Shown: positions 23,573 to 31,742 of the stretch, one piece after another
How positions within the stretch are numbered: the stretch's first letter is position 1
Layout: each line of letters starts with the position of its first letter
The notes under the pieces: model-generated
Database searches by the model: none
What the model saw: the letters and a program-made list of their open reading frames with translations, nothing else
What the model was told of the DNA's origin: nothing
Program-made: the position numbers and the translations under genes
Assembly: GCF_000423625.1 (NCBI RefSeq)
Contig: NZ_AUII01000002.1
Span: 248,001 to 312,000 of the forward strand
Source: Pseudonocardia asaccharolytica DSM 44247 = NBRC 16224
GTDB lineage: Bacteria > Actinomycetota > Actinomycetes > Mycobacteriales > Pseudonocardiaceae
Direction: 5' to 3'
DNA: 64,000 nt

Positions 23573-24076
23573 ATGGAACCGCTGATCACGCTCGTCGTCG
23601 TCACACTGGCGGTGCTGGCCGCCGGACGCGCCGGAGTGAAGAAGCTGAGGGGATGGCCGGTCGCCCTCCGCGGCGGGCTCGCGGCGATGTTCGTGCTGAC
23701 CGGCGTGGCGCACTTCGTGGGGATGCGCGCCGAACTGATCAGCATGGTCCCGCCGGGCATACCGGCGCCGGACCTGATGGTCACGGTCACGGGTGTGCTG
23801 GAGCTGGCGGGTGCGGTGGGGCTGCTACTGGGGCCGACCGCGCCGATCGCCGCCGCGGGCCTCAGCGCGCTGCTCGTCGCAGTGTTCCCGGCGAACGTGT
23901 ACGCCGCGGTCTCGGGCGTGCTGGCAGGGACGTTCGACCAGCTCGCGCCGCGCACTGCGATGCAGGTGGTCTTCCTGGCCGCGACGCTCGCCGTCGTGGC
24001 GCACTACGTGCGGGGCCGGCAGGACCGCCGTACGGCCGTCGAGACCACACCGGCCCGCACTGTCCAGCGGATCTGA
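23573..24076 (+). CDS. DoxX-family membrane protein
   Basis: A 167-residue small membrane protein with four hydrophobic helices (about 4-22, 37-55, 70-90 and 100-150). The DoxX-type signature LRGGLAAMFVLTGVAHFVGM and the ELAGAVGLLLG helix are present. Homologues take part in quinone-linked thiosulfate oxidation or redox stress complexes, but most actinobacterial copies are uncharacterised. GGAGAAGGGAACCGAC precedes the ATG. Tandem palindromes just upstream suggest tight repression. Confidence 0.82.
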   Translation: MEPLITLVVVTLAVLAAGRAGVKKLRGWPVALRGGLAAMFVLTGVAHFVGMRAELISMVPPGIPAPDLMVTVTGVLELAGAVGLLLGPTAPIAAAGLSALLVAVFPANVYAAVSGVLAGTFDQLAPRTAMQVVFLAATLAVVAHYVRGRQDRRTAVETTPARTVQRI

Positions 24077-24097
24077 GGAATGTGCCCATCTTTCGTC

Positions 24098-24200
24098 TCA
24101 GATCACTTCGAAATTGGCCGTCATCATGTCCTCGTGTCCGAGGTTGCGGCGGTGGAAGACGTACTTGCCGCGGTAGCCGTCGAAACGTATGAGCAACTCG
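24098..24200 (-). pseudogene. C-terminal fragment of a multicopper oxidase
   Basis: The minus strand reads LLIRFDGYRGKYVFHRRNL then GHEDMMTANFEVI and a stop. This is the end of a CueO/CotA-like multicopper oxidase, where YVFHCHNLEHEDM carries the type 1 and type 3 copper ligands. Here the conserved HCH has become HRR, so even this piece has lost the copper cysteine. All upstream domains are missing and replaced by a transposon-like hairpin end. It is a degraded relic. Confidence 0.7.
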
Positions 24201-24216
24201 GCTGGTCGAACCCGGT

Positions 24217-24255
24217 GAGCTCGCGCGCGAGCTCCGTCCCCCACCAGGTGGGGGA
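24217..24255. repeat. Two adjacent palindromes, possible TnpB-element end
   Basis: GAGCTCGCGCGCGAGCTC (24217-24234) is a perfect palindrome. TCCCCCACC-A-GGTGGGGGA (24237-24255) is a 9-bp perfect stem right after it. On the minus strand the second hairpin, preceded by GAAG, resembles the right-end hairpins of TnpB elements at 50501-50520 and 36805-36828. It abuts the multicopper oxidase fragment. Likely a residual transposon end, with moderate uncertainty. Confidence 0.45.
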
Positions 24256-24419
24256 CTTCGTGCTTGACCCGGCTCCCGCCCGGCACCGGAAGGGCGCGGT
24301 GTGCGTGGCGGCTCGACATGGCACCGTTGCCGGGGGATCGTCGCGGGTGCCGCCCGCGCGGCATCCGGGTGGGCAGCACAGTTGGGCGGCAGGATGCAGC
24401 GACGGCGAGGAGGCGTCCG

Positions 24420-25592
24420 GTGCCGAGGACGAGCGACAAGGCGGACCGGTTCACCGAGTCGGTGATCCGGGAGACGTTCCGGCTCGCCGCCCGGTACGGC
24501 GCCATCAACCTCGGCCAGGGCTTCCCCGACCATCCCTGTCCGCCGGAGCTGAAGGCGGCGGCGTGCGCGGCGATCGAGGCCGACGACAACCAGTACCCGA
24601 TGACGTTCGGGACGCCGCAGCTGCGCGCCGCGATCGCGGTGAAGACCGCCCGGACCTACCCGGGGTGGGAGATCGACCCGGACACCGAGCTCTGCGTGAC
24701 CTGCGGGGCGACCGAGGCGCTGGTCGCGGTGACGTTCGCGCTGCTGGATCCCGGCGACGAGGTCGTGTTGTTCGAGCCGTGGTACGAGAACTACCGGCCG
24801 AACGCGATCCTGGCCGGTGCCGTGCCCCGGCTGGTGCGGATGCACCGGCCCGACTGGTCGTTCGACGAGGCGGAGCTGCGGGCGGCGTTCGGTCCGCGGA
24901 CGAGGGCGGTCTTCCTCTGCCACCCGAACAACCCGACCGGGAAGATCTACCGGGCCGAGGAGCTCGCCGTCCTGGCCGAGCTGTGCCGGCGCTGGGACGC
25001 GGTCCTCGTCGTCGACTCGATCTACGAGCACATCCACTACCTCGGCCCCGGCGAGTATCGGCCGCCCGCGCTCGTTCCGGGCCTCGAGGACCGGACCGTG
25101 ACCGTCAACGCGCTCTCCAAGACCTACGCCGTCACCGGGTGGCGGGTCGGCTGGACGGTTGCGCCGCCACGGCTCACCACCGCGATCCGGAAGGTGCACG
25201 ACTTCCTCACGATCGCGGCCCCCGCCCCGTTGCAGGCCGCGGGTGTCGCGGCGATGGGGCTGCCCGCGTCCTACTACACGCAACTGGCGGCCGACTATCT
25301 CGAGCGGCGCGATCTGTTGTGCGACGCGCTGGAGCGCATCGGGTTCGACCTGCGCCACCCGGACGGGTCCTACTACGTCCTGTGCGACACGCGCCCGCTC
25401 GACCCGTCTGGCGACGGGGTGGTGTTCGCCCGGAGACTGATCACCGAGATCGGGGTGTCCTGCGTTCCCGCGGCGTCCTTCTGGTGCCCGGAGCACGCCG
25501 CGTCCGGCCGAAGCATGGTCCGCTTCGCGTTCCCCAAACGTCTGGAGACGCTGCGCGCCGCGATCGAGCGGCTCGAAAAACTGCGGATCTGA
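24420..25592 (+). CDS. Class I/II PLP-dependent aminotransferase
   Basis: A 390-residue fold-type I aminotransferase. Conserved elements are AINLGQGFPD near 25, VTCGATEALVAV, FLCHPNNPTG, VVDSIYEH (PLP aspartate) and the PLP lysine in NALSKTYAVTGWRVGW. The C-terminal arginine MVRFAFPK binds the substrate carboxylate. Closest in pattern to kynurenine/methionine aminotransferases. The GTG at 24420 follows GAGGAGG by 6 bp and starts VPRTSDKADRF; upstream codons are not protein-like. A paralogue lies at 55551-56717. The amino donor and acceptor are not defined. Confidence 0.9.
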   Translation: MPRTSDKADRFTESVIRETFRLAARYGAINLGQGFPDHPCPPELKAAACAAIEADDNQYPMTFGTPQLRAAIAVKTARTYPGWEIDPDTELCVTCGATEALVAVTFALLDPGDEVVLFEPWYENYRPNAILAGAVPRLVRMHRPDWSFDEAELRAAFGPRTRAVFLCHPNNPTGKIYRAEELAVLAELCRRWDAVLVVDSIYEHIHYLGPGEYRPPALVPGLEDRTVTVNALSKTYAVTGWRVGWTVAPPRLTTAIRKVHDFLTIAAPAPLQAAGVAAMGLPASYYTQLAADYLERRDLLCDALERIGFDLRHPDGSYYVLCDTRPLDPSGDGVVFARRLITEIGVSCVPAASFWCPEHAASGRSMVRFAFPKRLETLRAAIERLEKLRI

Positions 25593-25621
25593 GGTGGCGC
25601 TGCGGCGCCTCGTTGATCAAC

Positions 25622-26377
25622 TCAACCGTGATCGTCGCCTCGGCGGATCCGGCCGCGGGCGATGAGCTCGACGGTCACGAGGACGGCGAGGGTCTCGGCG
25701 GCGAGCAGGCCGACGAGGACCAGCACCTGGGCGGATCCGGCTTGGAGCGGCTCGCCGCCGCCCAGCAGCACTCCCACGAATGCGCCGGGCAGGGTGACGA
25801 GCCCGACCGTGCGGGTCTGGTCGAGGGCCGGGACGAGGGCGTCGCGCGCCGAGGGCCGGATCAGGAGGAGGGTGGCGTCGCGTGGGAGAAGGCCGAGCGA
25901 CAGCGCGGCCTCGTACTCTCCGCGCCGGTGATGGAGTTCGTCGAGCGCTCGGCGCCCGGCGAGGGAGGTCGCGGTCATGGCTCCGCCGATCACGATCCCC
26001 GCGATGGGGACGACGGCGATGCCGACGAGCGGGACGGCTCCGGTGGCGAGGATGATGGCGATCACCGGGACGGCCCCGGTGAGGATGGCGAGCCCGGCGT
26101 GCAGGCCGCTGCGGGCGGGGGTGATCCTCCGCCCGGAGGTCCAGGTCGCCACGGCGAACATGACGAGGACGAACAGTCCGGTCGCCCACCACGCGCGCAC
26201 CACGGCGAGGATGAGCGTGGCGACGACGGCGAGCTGGACGACCGCGCGAACGGCTGCGACGACGGACGCGGTGGAGGTCCGCAGACCGCCGAGTGCACTG
26301 GTCAGTGCCGCCAGCGCGACCAGTGCGACCAGCGCGACCGCGAGCTGCCATCCGACGATCACGCCCGGTTCGCCCAT
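25622..26377 (-). CDS. FetB/UPF0014-family ABC permease
   Basis: A 251-residue membrane protein with seven or so hydrophobic helices, matching the UPF0014 (FetB/YbbM/STAR2) family implicated in iron export or metal tolerance. Signature regions are GAMTATSLAGRRALDEL near 125 and LPGAFVGVLLGGGEPL near 195. An ATP-binding partner (FetA-type) would be expected, but none lies beside it; the downstream gene is a convergent aminotransferase. The ATG at 26377 is preceded by AGGAGGTGGGC. It may work with an ATPase encoded elsewhere. Confidence 0.86.
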   Translation of the reverse strand: MGEPGVIVGWQLAVALVALVALAALTSALGGLRTSTASVVAAVRAVVQLAVVATLILAVVRAWWATGLFVLVMFAVATWTSGRRITPARSGLHAGLAILTGAVPVIAIILATGAVPLVGIAVVPIAGIVIGGAMTATSLAGRRALDELHHRRGEYEAALSLGLLPRDATLLLIRPSARDALVPALDQTRTVGLVTLPGAFVGVLLGGGEPLQAGSAQVLVLVGLLAAETLAVLVTVELIARGRIRRGDDHG

Positions 26378-26728
26378 GCCCACCTCCTGGTCGGGCAAGG
26401 CTGCCGGACGCGCCCGAACGGAGTAACACCACCCCCTCGACGTGGTGGCGGCGGTCGTCGGCGTCAAGCGCGGCCACCGGTCGACCAGCCAGGCCATGGC
26501 TTCCGGTCGGCTCGCCCGAGTGCGGCCAGCGTCAGGCGCTTGCATACCTGCAATGACGGTGCACGTAGTGGGCGACCATCTGGGCCAGCTCGGCGGATGC
26601 TGCGGCGCCGAGTGGACATTCAGGCCGGAAACGTCCGCACCTACCTCGGCACGGCCCTGGCGGCTCACCAGACCGCGGAAGAGGCTGCCCGCCGCTACAG
26701 CGCGCTGCTCTGCCCGGAGCTGTACCAC
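26378..26728 (+). other. Gap with a possible degraded regulator fragment
   Basis: No intact gene. On the plus strand from about 26620, one frame reads RTYLGTALAAHQTAEEAARR and YSALLCPELYHLLTTE, then a TGA at 26744. The composition resembles the C-terminal end of a TetR-type regulator, but I cannot confirm the family. The rest of the interval shows nothing recognisable. Confidence 0.3.
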
Positions 26729-26902
26729 CTACTCACCACCGAATGAGGCTGGTCCCCCGAGCTGTGCCTGGACGTCGTCCAGCCTCCAGCGGTGATGGCC
26801 GCCCGCGGTCGTGTAGGTCGGAGTGATCTTGCCGTCCCGATAGTAGCGCTGGATCGACTTCACCGAGAGGCGCAACTCCCTGGCCAGCCGGATGCACGAC
26901 AA
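26729..26902 (-). CDS. Small MerR/excisionase-like helix-turn-helix protein
   Basis: A ~57-residue protein reading LARELRLSVKSIQRYYRDGK then ITPTYTTAGGHHRWRLDD and ending VQAQLGG. This is the winged helix of MerR/BldC/excisionase-type DNA-binding proteins, complete on its own at this size. The only plausible start in frame is TTG at 26902, with no clear ribosome site; the N-terminus may be truncated by the facing LuxR-type relic. It could bind DNA as a small regulator or be the remaining part of a phage or plasmid excisionase. Confidence 0.55.
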   Translation of the reverse strand: MSCIRLARELRLSVKSIQRYYRDGKITPTYTTAGGHHRWRLDDVQAQLGGPASFGGE

Positions 26903-26913
26903 TGTCGGGCGTG

Positions 26914-27540
26914 GCCACGGTCCAGCCAGGGCACGAGCCCCCGGACGAAGCCCACGCCCTGCTCGGTGGCGGCGGATCGGTGGACGTCGACGATCTCGAA
27001 CGTCTCGCGCTCGCGGCCCATCTCACGGGCCGCGACGACGAGAGCACGCAGGCATGGAGGCGCGCCTACCTCGAGTGTGTCCGCCTCGGTGAGCCGGAGC
27101 GCGCGATCCGGTGTGCGTTCTGGCTGGGCCTCACGCTGCTGCTGCGGGGTGAGATGACCCAGGGGGGCAGTTGGCTGGCGCGCGCCGAGCGGCTCGTCGA
27201 GCCGCTCGGCGGCGAATGCGCGGCTTCGTGCTCGTCCCGGCATTCCTCCAGACGTTGGAGGACGGCGATCACGCGACGGCGTCCGCGATGGCCAGGCAGA
27301 TCGTCGAGATCGCGCAGCGGTTCGGCGACAACGACCTCCTGGCGTTCGGGCTGCTCTGTCGGGGCCAGGCGTCGCTCGCGCTGGGTGAGACCAGCAGCGG
27401 CAGGAAACTGCTCGACGAGGTCATGGTGTCGGTGACCACGGCCGAGGTCTCTCCGATCACCACCGGGATCGTGTACTGCGCGGTGATCGAGGCGTGCATC
27501 GACGGATGCGACCTGCGCCGCGCGGCGGAATGGACCGACG
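26914..27540 (+). pseudogene. TPR-containing LuxR-type regulator fragment, frameshifted
   Basis: The first frame reads VDVDDLERLALAAHLTGRDD, AYLECVRLGEPERAIRCAFW and LGLTLLLRGEMTQGGSWLAR. This is the repeat region of large actinobacterial LuxR regulators. Near 27225 the homology moves into another frame (GFVLVPAFLQTLEDGDHATA, then IVEIAQRFGDNDLLAFGLLC) and continues to ACIDGCDLRRAAEWTDA. No C-terminal DNA-binding domain follows; the frame runs instead into an acyl-CoA dehydrogenase end. It is a frameshifted and truncated relic. Confidence 0.7.
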
Positions 27541-27695
27541 CGGGCGGCGGCCGTTCCCTCTACGCTGACTGCGCCCTGCAGCGCCGTCTCCGCGACGTCC
27601 ACGTCATCACGCAGCACTTCCTCGTCAAACCCGACACGCTCACCACGGCGGGCGCCATTCTCGCTGGCCAGGACGTCGATGTCATGGTCTTCTGA
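27541..27695 (+). pseudogene. C-terminal fragment of an acyl-CoA dehydrogenase-like hydroxylase
   Basis: Continuing in frame from the regulator relic, the sequence reads LQRRLRDVHVITQHFLVKPD then TLTTAGAILAGQDVDVMVF and stops. This is the final helix of acyl-CoA dehydrogenase/HsaA-type flavin monooxygenases, whose last residues are typically DVPVF. Everything upstream of the last ~45 residues is missing. The junction with the TPR region near 27540 marks a deletion. Confidence 0.6.
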
Positions 27696-27751
27696 CACGG
27701 CCCAGGCTTGGCGGAGCACGCGGGCGCCGGTGGCTGACGGGAGGCGACCCG

Positions 27752-28552
27752 ATGACGGACCGGCCCACCGAGGCATGGACCAGCGAGGATGCCTACGAAC
27801 GCTACGTCGGGCGGTGGAGCCGGTTGGTCGCGCCGCGGTTCCTGACGTGGCTGCCGGGCGAGTCATCGGCGGTGTGGTGCGACGTCGGCTGCGGGACCGG
27901 CGCGCTGGCGCACGCGATCCTGGCCACGCAGAACCCGGTGAGGGTGCTCGGGGTCGACCGCGCCGAGCCCTACCTCGCCGCCGCCCGGCGGGCCGCCACG
28001 GACCTCCGCTTCGACACGGCGGCGAGCGGCGCCACGGCGATCCCGGCCCGCGACGGCGAGTTCGACCGAGTGGTCTCGGCGCTGCTGCTCAACTTCGTGC
28101 CGCAACCCGCCGAGGCACTCGCCGAGATGCGCCGGATCACCCGGCCCGGCGGCCTGATCGGCGGCTACGTCTGGGACTACGCCGAGGGGATGCGGCTGAT
28201 CCGTCTGTTCTGGGACGCCGCGACAGCGCTGGATACGGATGCGGCCGAGCTCGACGAGGGACGCCGCTTCCCGATCTGCCGCCCGGACCCGCTGCGTGCG
28301 CTGTTCGTCGCGGCCGGGCTGGTCGAGGTGGACGTCGGAGAGGTCACGGTTCCCACGGTGTTTGCCGATTTCGACGATCTGTGGGAGCCGTTCCTCGGCG
28401 GCCAGGGCCCGGCACCGGGCTACTGCGCCGGGCTGTCCGGGGACCGCCGGGACGCCCTGCGGGAACGGCTGCGGGCGATGCTGCCGCGGCGGCCCGACGG
28501 CGCGATCCCGCTCGAAGCCCGGGCCTGGACGGTCCGGGGTCGCGTCCGGTGA
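27752..28552 (+). CDS. Class I SAM-dependent methyltransferase
   Basis: A 266-residue methyltransferase. Motif I is VWCDVGCGTGALAHA near 42, the acidic end of strand 2 is GVDRAEPYLAA, motif II is FDRVVSALLLNFVP near 104, and motif III is ITRPGGLIGGYVWDY. The pattern is that of UbiE/MenG-like Methyltransf_11 proteins, acting on small molecules in the cytosol. The ATG follows GGGAGGCGACCCG. No biosynthetic cluster is next to it, so the substrate is unknown. Confidence 0.87.
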   Translation: MTDRPTEAWTSEDAYERYVGRWSRLVAPRFLTWLPGESSAVWCDVGCGTGALAHAILATQNPVRVLGVDRAEPYLAAARRAATDLRFDTAASGATAIPARDGEFDRVVSALLLNFVPQPAEALAEMRRITRPGGLIGGYVWDYAEGMRLIRLFWDAATALDTDAAELDEGRRFPICRPDPLRALFVAAGLVEVDVGEVTVPTVFADFDDLWEPFLGGQGPAPGYCAGLSGDRRDALRERLRAMLPRRPDGAIPLEARAWTVRGRVR

Positions 28553-28594
28553 GAACGGGCCGGTAGGACTGCCACCTGAGCGCGCTCGGTGCAC

Positions 28595-28652
28595 GTTATG
28601 GCTCTATAACACGCGGGGGGAGCCACCTTCGACGATGTTATGGCTCCATAAT
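28595..28652. repeat. Pair of TTATGG-type palindromes
   Basis: GTTATGGCTCTATAAC (28595-28610) and GTTATGGCTCCATAA (28637-28651) sit 26 bp apart in the gap between the methyltransferase and the iron permease genes. Both are followed by CGCG-type bases. A matching pair occurs at 45154-45210. They look like members of a dispersed palindromic repeat that prefers 3' gene flanks. Confidence 0.7.
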
Positions 28653-28702
28653 GCGCGGAGAAATGCGCGGAGCGGTCGCCTTCCCCTCCGACGGCTGTCT
28701 TG

Positions 28703-28716
28703 TTAGCCTTCGCTAA
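28703..28716 (+). promoter_or_regulatory. Candidate IdeR/DtxR iron box
   Basis: TTAGC-CTTC-GCTAA, a palindrome similar to half-sites of the IdeR/DtxR consensus (TTAGGTTAGGCTAACCTAA), lies 40 bp upstream of the first iron-permease start. It would allow iron-dependent repression of the operon. Confidence 0.5.
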
Positions 28717-28755
28717 GTCTAGGGCAGCCACAGTTGAGTAAGGGAACGGCGGACG

Positions 28756-29826
28756 GTGACCACAGCGACGGCGACGCCCGCCGGTGCAGGGCTGCCGGGG
28801 GCACCGGCCGGGCAGCGTGGGGCGGTCGCGCTGCGTCGTCGACGCAGGCTCGTCATCCTCGGGCTGCTCGCCCTGCTCGCCGTCGCGGCGCTGGCGAGCC
28901 TCGCCGTCGGGGCGAAGCCGATTCCGCTGCCCGTCGTGTGGGATGCGATCTTCTTCCCGACCGGTACCGAGGACGGCATCGTGGTCCGCTCCCTGCGGAT
29001 GCCGCGCACCGTCCTCGGGATCGGCGTCGGCATCGCGCTCGGGGTGGCCGGCGCGCTGATGCAGGGACATACCCGCAACCCCCTCGCCGATCCCGGCCTG
29101 CTCGGGGTCAGCGCCGGCGCGGCGTTCCTCGTGGTGATCGGGATCTATGCGCTGGGCGTGACCTCCCTGTTCGGCTACGTCTGGTTCGCCTTCGCCGGGG
29201 CGTTGGCGGCCAGCGTGCTGGTGTTCGTGCTCGGCTCCCTGGGCCGGGGCGGGCCGACGCCGGTGACGCTGGCGCTCGCCGGGGTCGCGGTCAGCGCCCT
29301 GCTGACCGCGCTGACCTCGGCGCTGGTGCTGGCCGACACCAACACGCTCGACGCGTTCCGGTTCTGGGCGGTCGGATCGGTCGCCGGGCGCGACGCCGGA
29401 ACCGTCGTACAGGTCGCCCCGTTCCTGGGCCTCGGACTGCTGCTGGCGGCCGTCAACGCCCCCGGGCTGAACCTGCTCGCGCTCGGTGAGGACATCGCGC
29501 GCGGTCTCGGCCAGCCGGTGCAACTCACCCGCTGGGTCGGGCTGATCGCGATCACGTTGCTGACCGGGGCCGCGGTGGCGGCGTGCGGGCCGATCGGGTT
29601 CGTCGGCCTCGTCGTGCCGCACGTCGCCCGGTCGCTCACCGGCCCGGACCATCGGTGGCTGCTTCCCGCGTCCGGGCTTGCCGGCGCGGTGCTGCTGCTG
29701 GCCGCCGACGTCATCGGCCGCGTGCTCGTGCGGCCGGCCGAACTGCAGGTGGGCATCGTGCTGGCCCTGGTCGGAGCGCCGTTCTTCATCGCGCTGGTCC
29801 GCCGTCGCAGGCCGGCCTCGCTGTGA
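28756..29826 (+). CDS. Iron-siderophore ABC permease (FecCD family), first subunit
   Basis: A 356-residue FecCD/BtuC-family permease with about ten membrane helices. Diagnostic segments are LRMPRTVLGIGVGIALGVAG near 75, MQGHTRNPLADPGLLGVSAG near 97, and GPIGFVGLVVPHVARSLTG, the cytoplasmic ATPase-contact loop, near 280. The start is GTG at 28756. It forms the inner-membrane channel with the next subunit, to which it is translationally coupled (TGA overlaps GTG). An iron box upstream supports import of ferric siderophore or heme-like ligands. Exact substrate unknown. Confidence 0.92.
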   Translation: MTTATATPAGAGLPGAPAGQRGAVALRRRRRLVILGLLALLAVAALASLAVGAKPIPLPVVWDAIFFPTGTEDGIVVRSLRMPRTVLGIGVGIALGVAGALMQGHTRNPLADPGLLGVSAGAAFLVVIGIYALGVTSLFGYVWFAFAGALAASVLVFVLGSLGRGGPTPVTLALAGVAVSALLTALTSALVLADTNTLDAFRFWAVGSVAGRDAGTVVQVAPFLGLGLLLAAVNAPGLNLLALGEDIARGLGQPVQLTRWVGLIAITLLTGAAVAACGPIGFVGLVVPHVARSLTGPDHRWLLPASGLAGAVLLLAADVIGRVLVRPAELQVGIVLALVGAPFFIALVRRRRPASL

Positions 29827-30911
29827 CCGGCCTGCTGGAGCGGCCACCGGGTCGGCTGGCCGGTCGGACGCCGGTCCGGTTGGGTCCGTTCTCCGGGGTG
29901 TGGCGTCCGCGCGTGATCGCGGTGACGCTCACCGGCCTCGCCCTGCTGGTGCTGGTCGCGGCCGTCAACATCGGCCGCGGTGACTTCCCCATCTCGCTCG
30001 CCGAGGTACTCGCCGTGCTCGTCGGTGGCGGTGACGAGGCCCAGCAGTTCATCGTGCTGGAGCTTCGGCTGCCGCGGACGCTGACCGGGATCCTCGTCGG
30101 TGCGGCACTGGGCCTCTCAGGTGCGATCACCCAGGCCATCGCGCGCAACCCGCTTGCCAGCCCCGACATTCTCGGCGTCACCGCGGGCGCCAGTGCTACC
30201 GCGGCGGCGGTGATCGTGCTCGGCGGCGGCAACGGGGTGATCACCGGCCTGCTGTCCGCGGCCGGTCTGCCGGTCGCCGCGCTGCTCGGCGGCCTGTTCA
30301 CCGCGGCGCTGGTCTACGCGCTGTCCTTCCGGCGCGGCATCGAGGGTTACCGGCTGGTGCTGGTCGGGGTCGGGGTCGGCGCGGTCGCGATGGCGATCAC
30401 CTCCTGGCTGCTGGTGGTGGCCGAGGTGTACCAGGCGGCGCAGGCCACGGTGTGGCTCACCGGATCGCTGAACGCCCGCGGCTGGGAGCATGTCGTGCCG
30501 GTGGGGTTCGCGCTGGTGGTCCTCGTTCCGGTCGCGTTGCTGCTGGCCTTCGTGCTCGGCGGCCTCCAGTTCGGCGACGACACCGCGCGCGGCCTCGGGC
30601 TGAACCTGAACCGATCCCGCGGCGCGCTGATCCTGGTGGCGGTCGCCCTCGCCGCGGTCGCGACGGCGAGCGCGGGCCCCATCGCGTTCGTCGCGCTGGT
30701 GGTGCCGCAGATCTGCCAGCGCCTGGTCGGCTCGTCCCGTCCCCCGCTGCTGGCCTCCGCGGTCCACGGGGCGCTGCTCACGGTCGGTGCCGACCTGATC
30801 GCCCGCACCGCGCTGGGCACCGAACTGCCGGTCGGCATCGTCACCGCCGTTCTCGGCGCGCCCTATCTGCTCCACCTGCTCGCCCGCCGCAACCGAGGAG
30901 TCACAGCATGA
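29823..30911 (+). CDS. Iron-siderophore ABC permease (FecCD family), second subunit
   Basis: A 362-residue FecCD-family permease, partner of the preceding gene. It shows [20 protein letters not shown] near 82, [20 protein letters not shown] near 105 and [19 protein letters not shown] near 280, with about ten helices. The GTG start at 29823 overlaps the previous stop (GTGA), and its own stop overlaps the ATPase start (ATGA). The three membrane-complex genes therefore form one coupled unit. Two non-identical permeases are usual for Fec/Fep-type importers. Confidence 0.92.
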   Translation: MTGLLERPPGRLAGRTPVRLGPFSGVWRPRVIAVTLTGLALLVLVAAVNIGRGDFPISLAEVLAVLVGGGDEAQQFIVLELRLPRTLTGILVGAALGLSGAITQAIARNPLASPDILGVTAGASATAAAVIVLGGGNGVITGLLSAAGLPVAALLGGLFTAALVYALSFRRGIEGYRLVLVGVGVGAVAMAITSWLLVVAEVYQAAQATVWLTGSLNARGWEHVVPVGFALVVLVPVALLLAFVLGGLQFGDDTARGLGLNLNRSRGALILVAVALAAVATASAGPIAFVALVVPQICQRLVGSSRPPLLASAVHGALLTVGADLIARTALGTELPVGIVTAVLGAPYLLHLLARRNRGVTA

Positions 30912-31732
30912 CAACCCCCCGGCTCGAGGCCCGCGACCTGCAGCTCGGCTATGGCGACCACGTCATCGTCGACGGGCTGAACCTCGACGTTCTCGACGGC
31001 ACCGTCACCGCGGTGATCGGCCCGAACGGGTGCGGCAAGTCCACGCTGCTGCGCGCGCTGGCCCGGCTCATGCCGACTCGGCGCGGCCACGTCCTGCTCG
31101 ACGGGCGGCGGATCGACCGGACGCCCACCCGCGAGGTGGCGAAGGTGCTCGGGGTGCTCCCGCAGAACCCGATCGCGCCGGAGGGGCTCACGGTCGCCGA
31201 CCTGGTCGCCCGCGGCCGCCATCCGCATCAGGCCTGGTACCGGCAGTGGTCCTCCGACGACGAGGACGTCGTCGCCGAGGCGCTGAGCTGGACCGGCATG
31301 GACCAGTTCGCCGAACGCACCGTCGACGCGCTGTCCGGCGGGCAGCGCCAGCGGGTGTGGATCTCGATGGCGCTCGCCCAGGGCACCGACGTGCTGCTGC
31401 TCGACGAGCCCACCACGTTCCTCGACCTCGCCCACCAGGTCGAGGTGCTCGACCTGGTGGAGCGGCTGCACACCGAGGCGGGGCGCACCGTGGTGATGGT
31501 CCTGCACGACCTCAACCTCGCCGCGCGCTACGCGAAGCGCCTGGTGGCGATGCGCGGCGGCAAGGTCGTCGCCGACGGCCCACCCGACCAGGTACTCACC
31601 GAGGACATGCTCCGCACGGTCTTCGATCTCGACGCCCAGATCGTCCTCGATCCGGTCGCGGGCACTCCGCTCGTCGTCCCGATCGGGCGGCGGCACCGCG
31701 CGCTGGAGGTCGTCGCCGCGGACGCGGGCTGA
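30908..31732 (+). CDS. Iron-siderophore ABC transporter ATP-binding protein
   Basis: A 274-residue ATPase powering the two upstream permeases. The Walker A motif is [10 protein letters not shown] near 37, the Q-loop is [11 protein letters not shown], the ABC signature is [12 protein letters not shown] near 137, Walker B is [16 protein letters not shown] and the switch histidine is in MVLHDLNLA. It belongs to the FecE/FepC subgroup ([16 protein letters not shown]). The ATG overlaps the previous stop. The matching binding protein is encoded convergently just downstream. Confidence 0.93.
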   Translation: MTTPRLEARDLQLGYGDHVIVDGLNLDVLDGTVTAVIGPNGCGKSTLLRALARLMPTRRGHVLLDGRRIDRTPTREVAKVLGVLPQNPIAPEGLTVADLVARGRHPHQAWYRQWSSDDEDVVAEALSWTGMDQFAERTVDALSGGQRQRVWISMALAQGTDVLLLDEPTTFLDLAHQVEVLDLVERLHTEAGRTVVMVLHDLNLAARYAKRLVAMRGGKVVADGPPDQVLTEDMLRTVFDLDAQIVLDPVAGTPLVVPIGRRHRALEVVAADAG

Positions 31733-31742
31733 TCGCCGCGGG

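Noticed and set aside
24080-26746. A very long plus-strand open frame (~890 codons)
   Set aside because: It is a shadow frame over the aminotransferase and FetB genes: arginine/glycine-rich, no domain, and absence of stops is expected at this GC content.
28595-28652. Possible CRISPR-like repeat-spacer unit
   Set aside because: Only two copies, each internally palindromic and 15-16 bp long, with no array; better described as dispersed palindromes.
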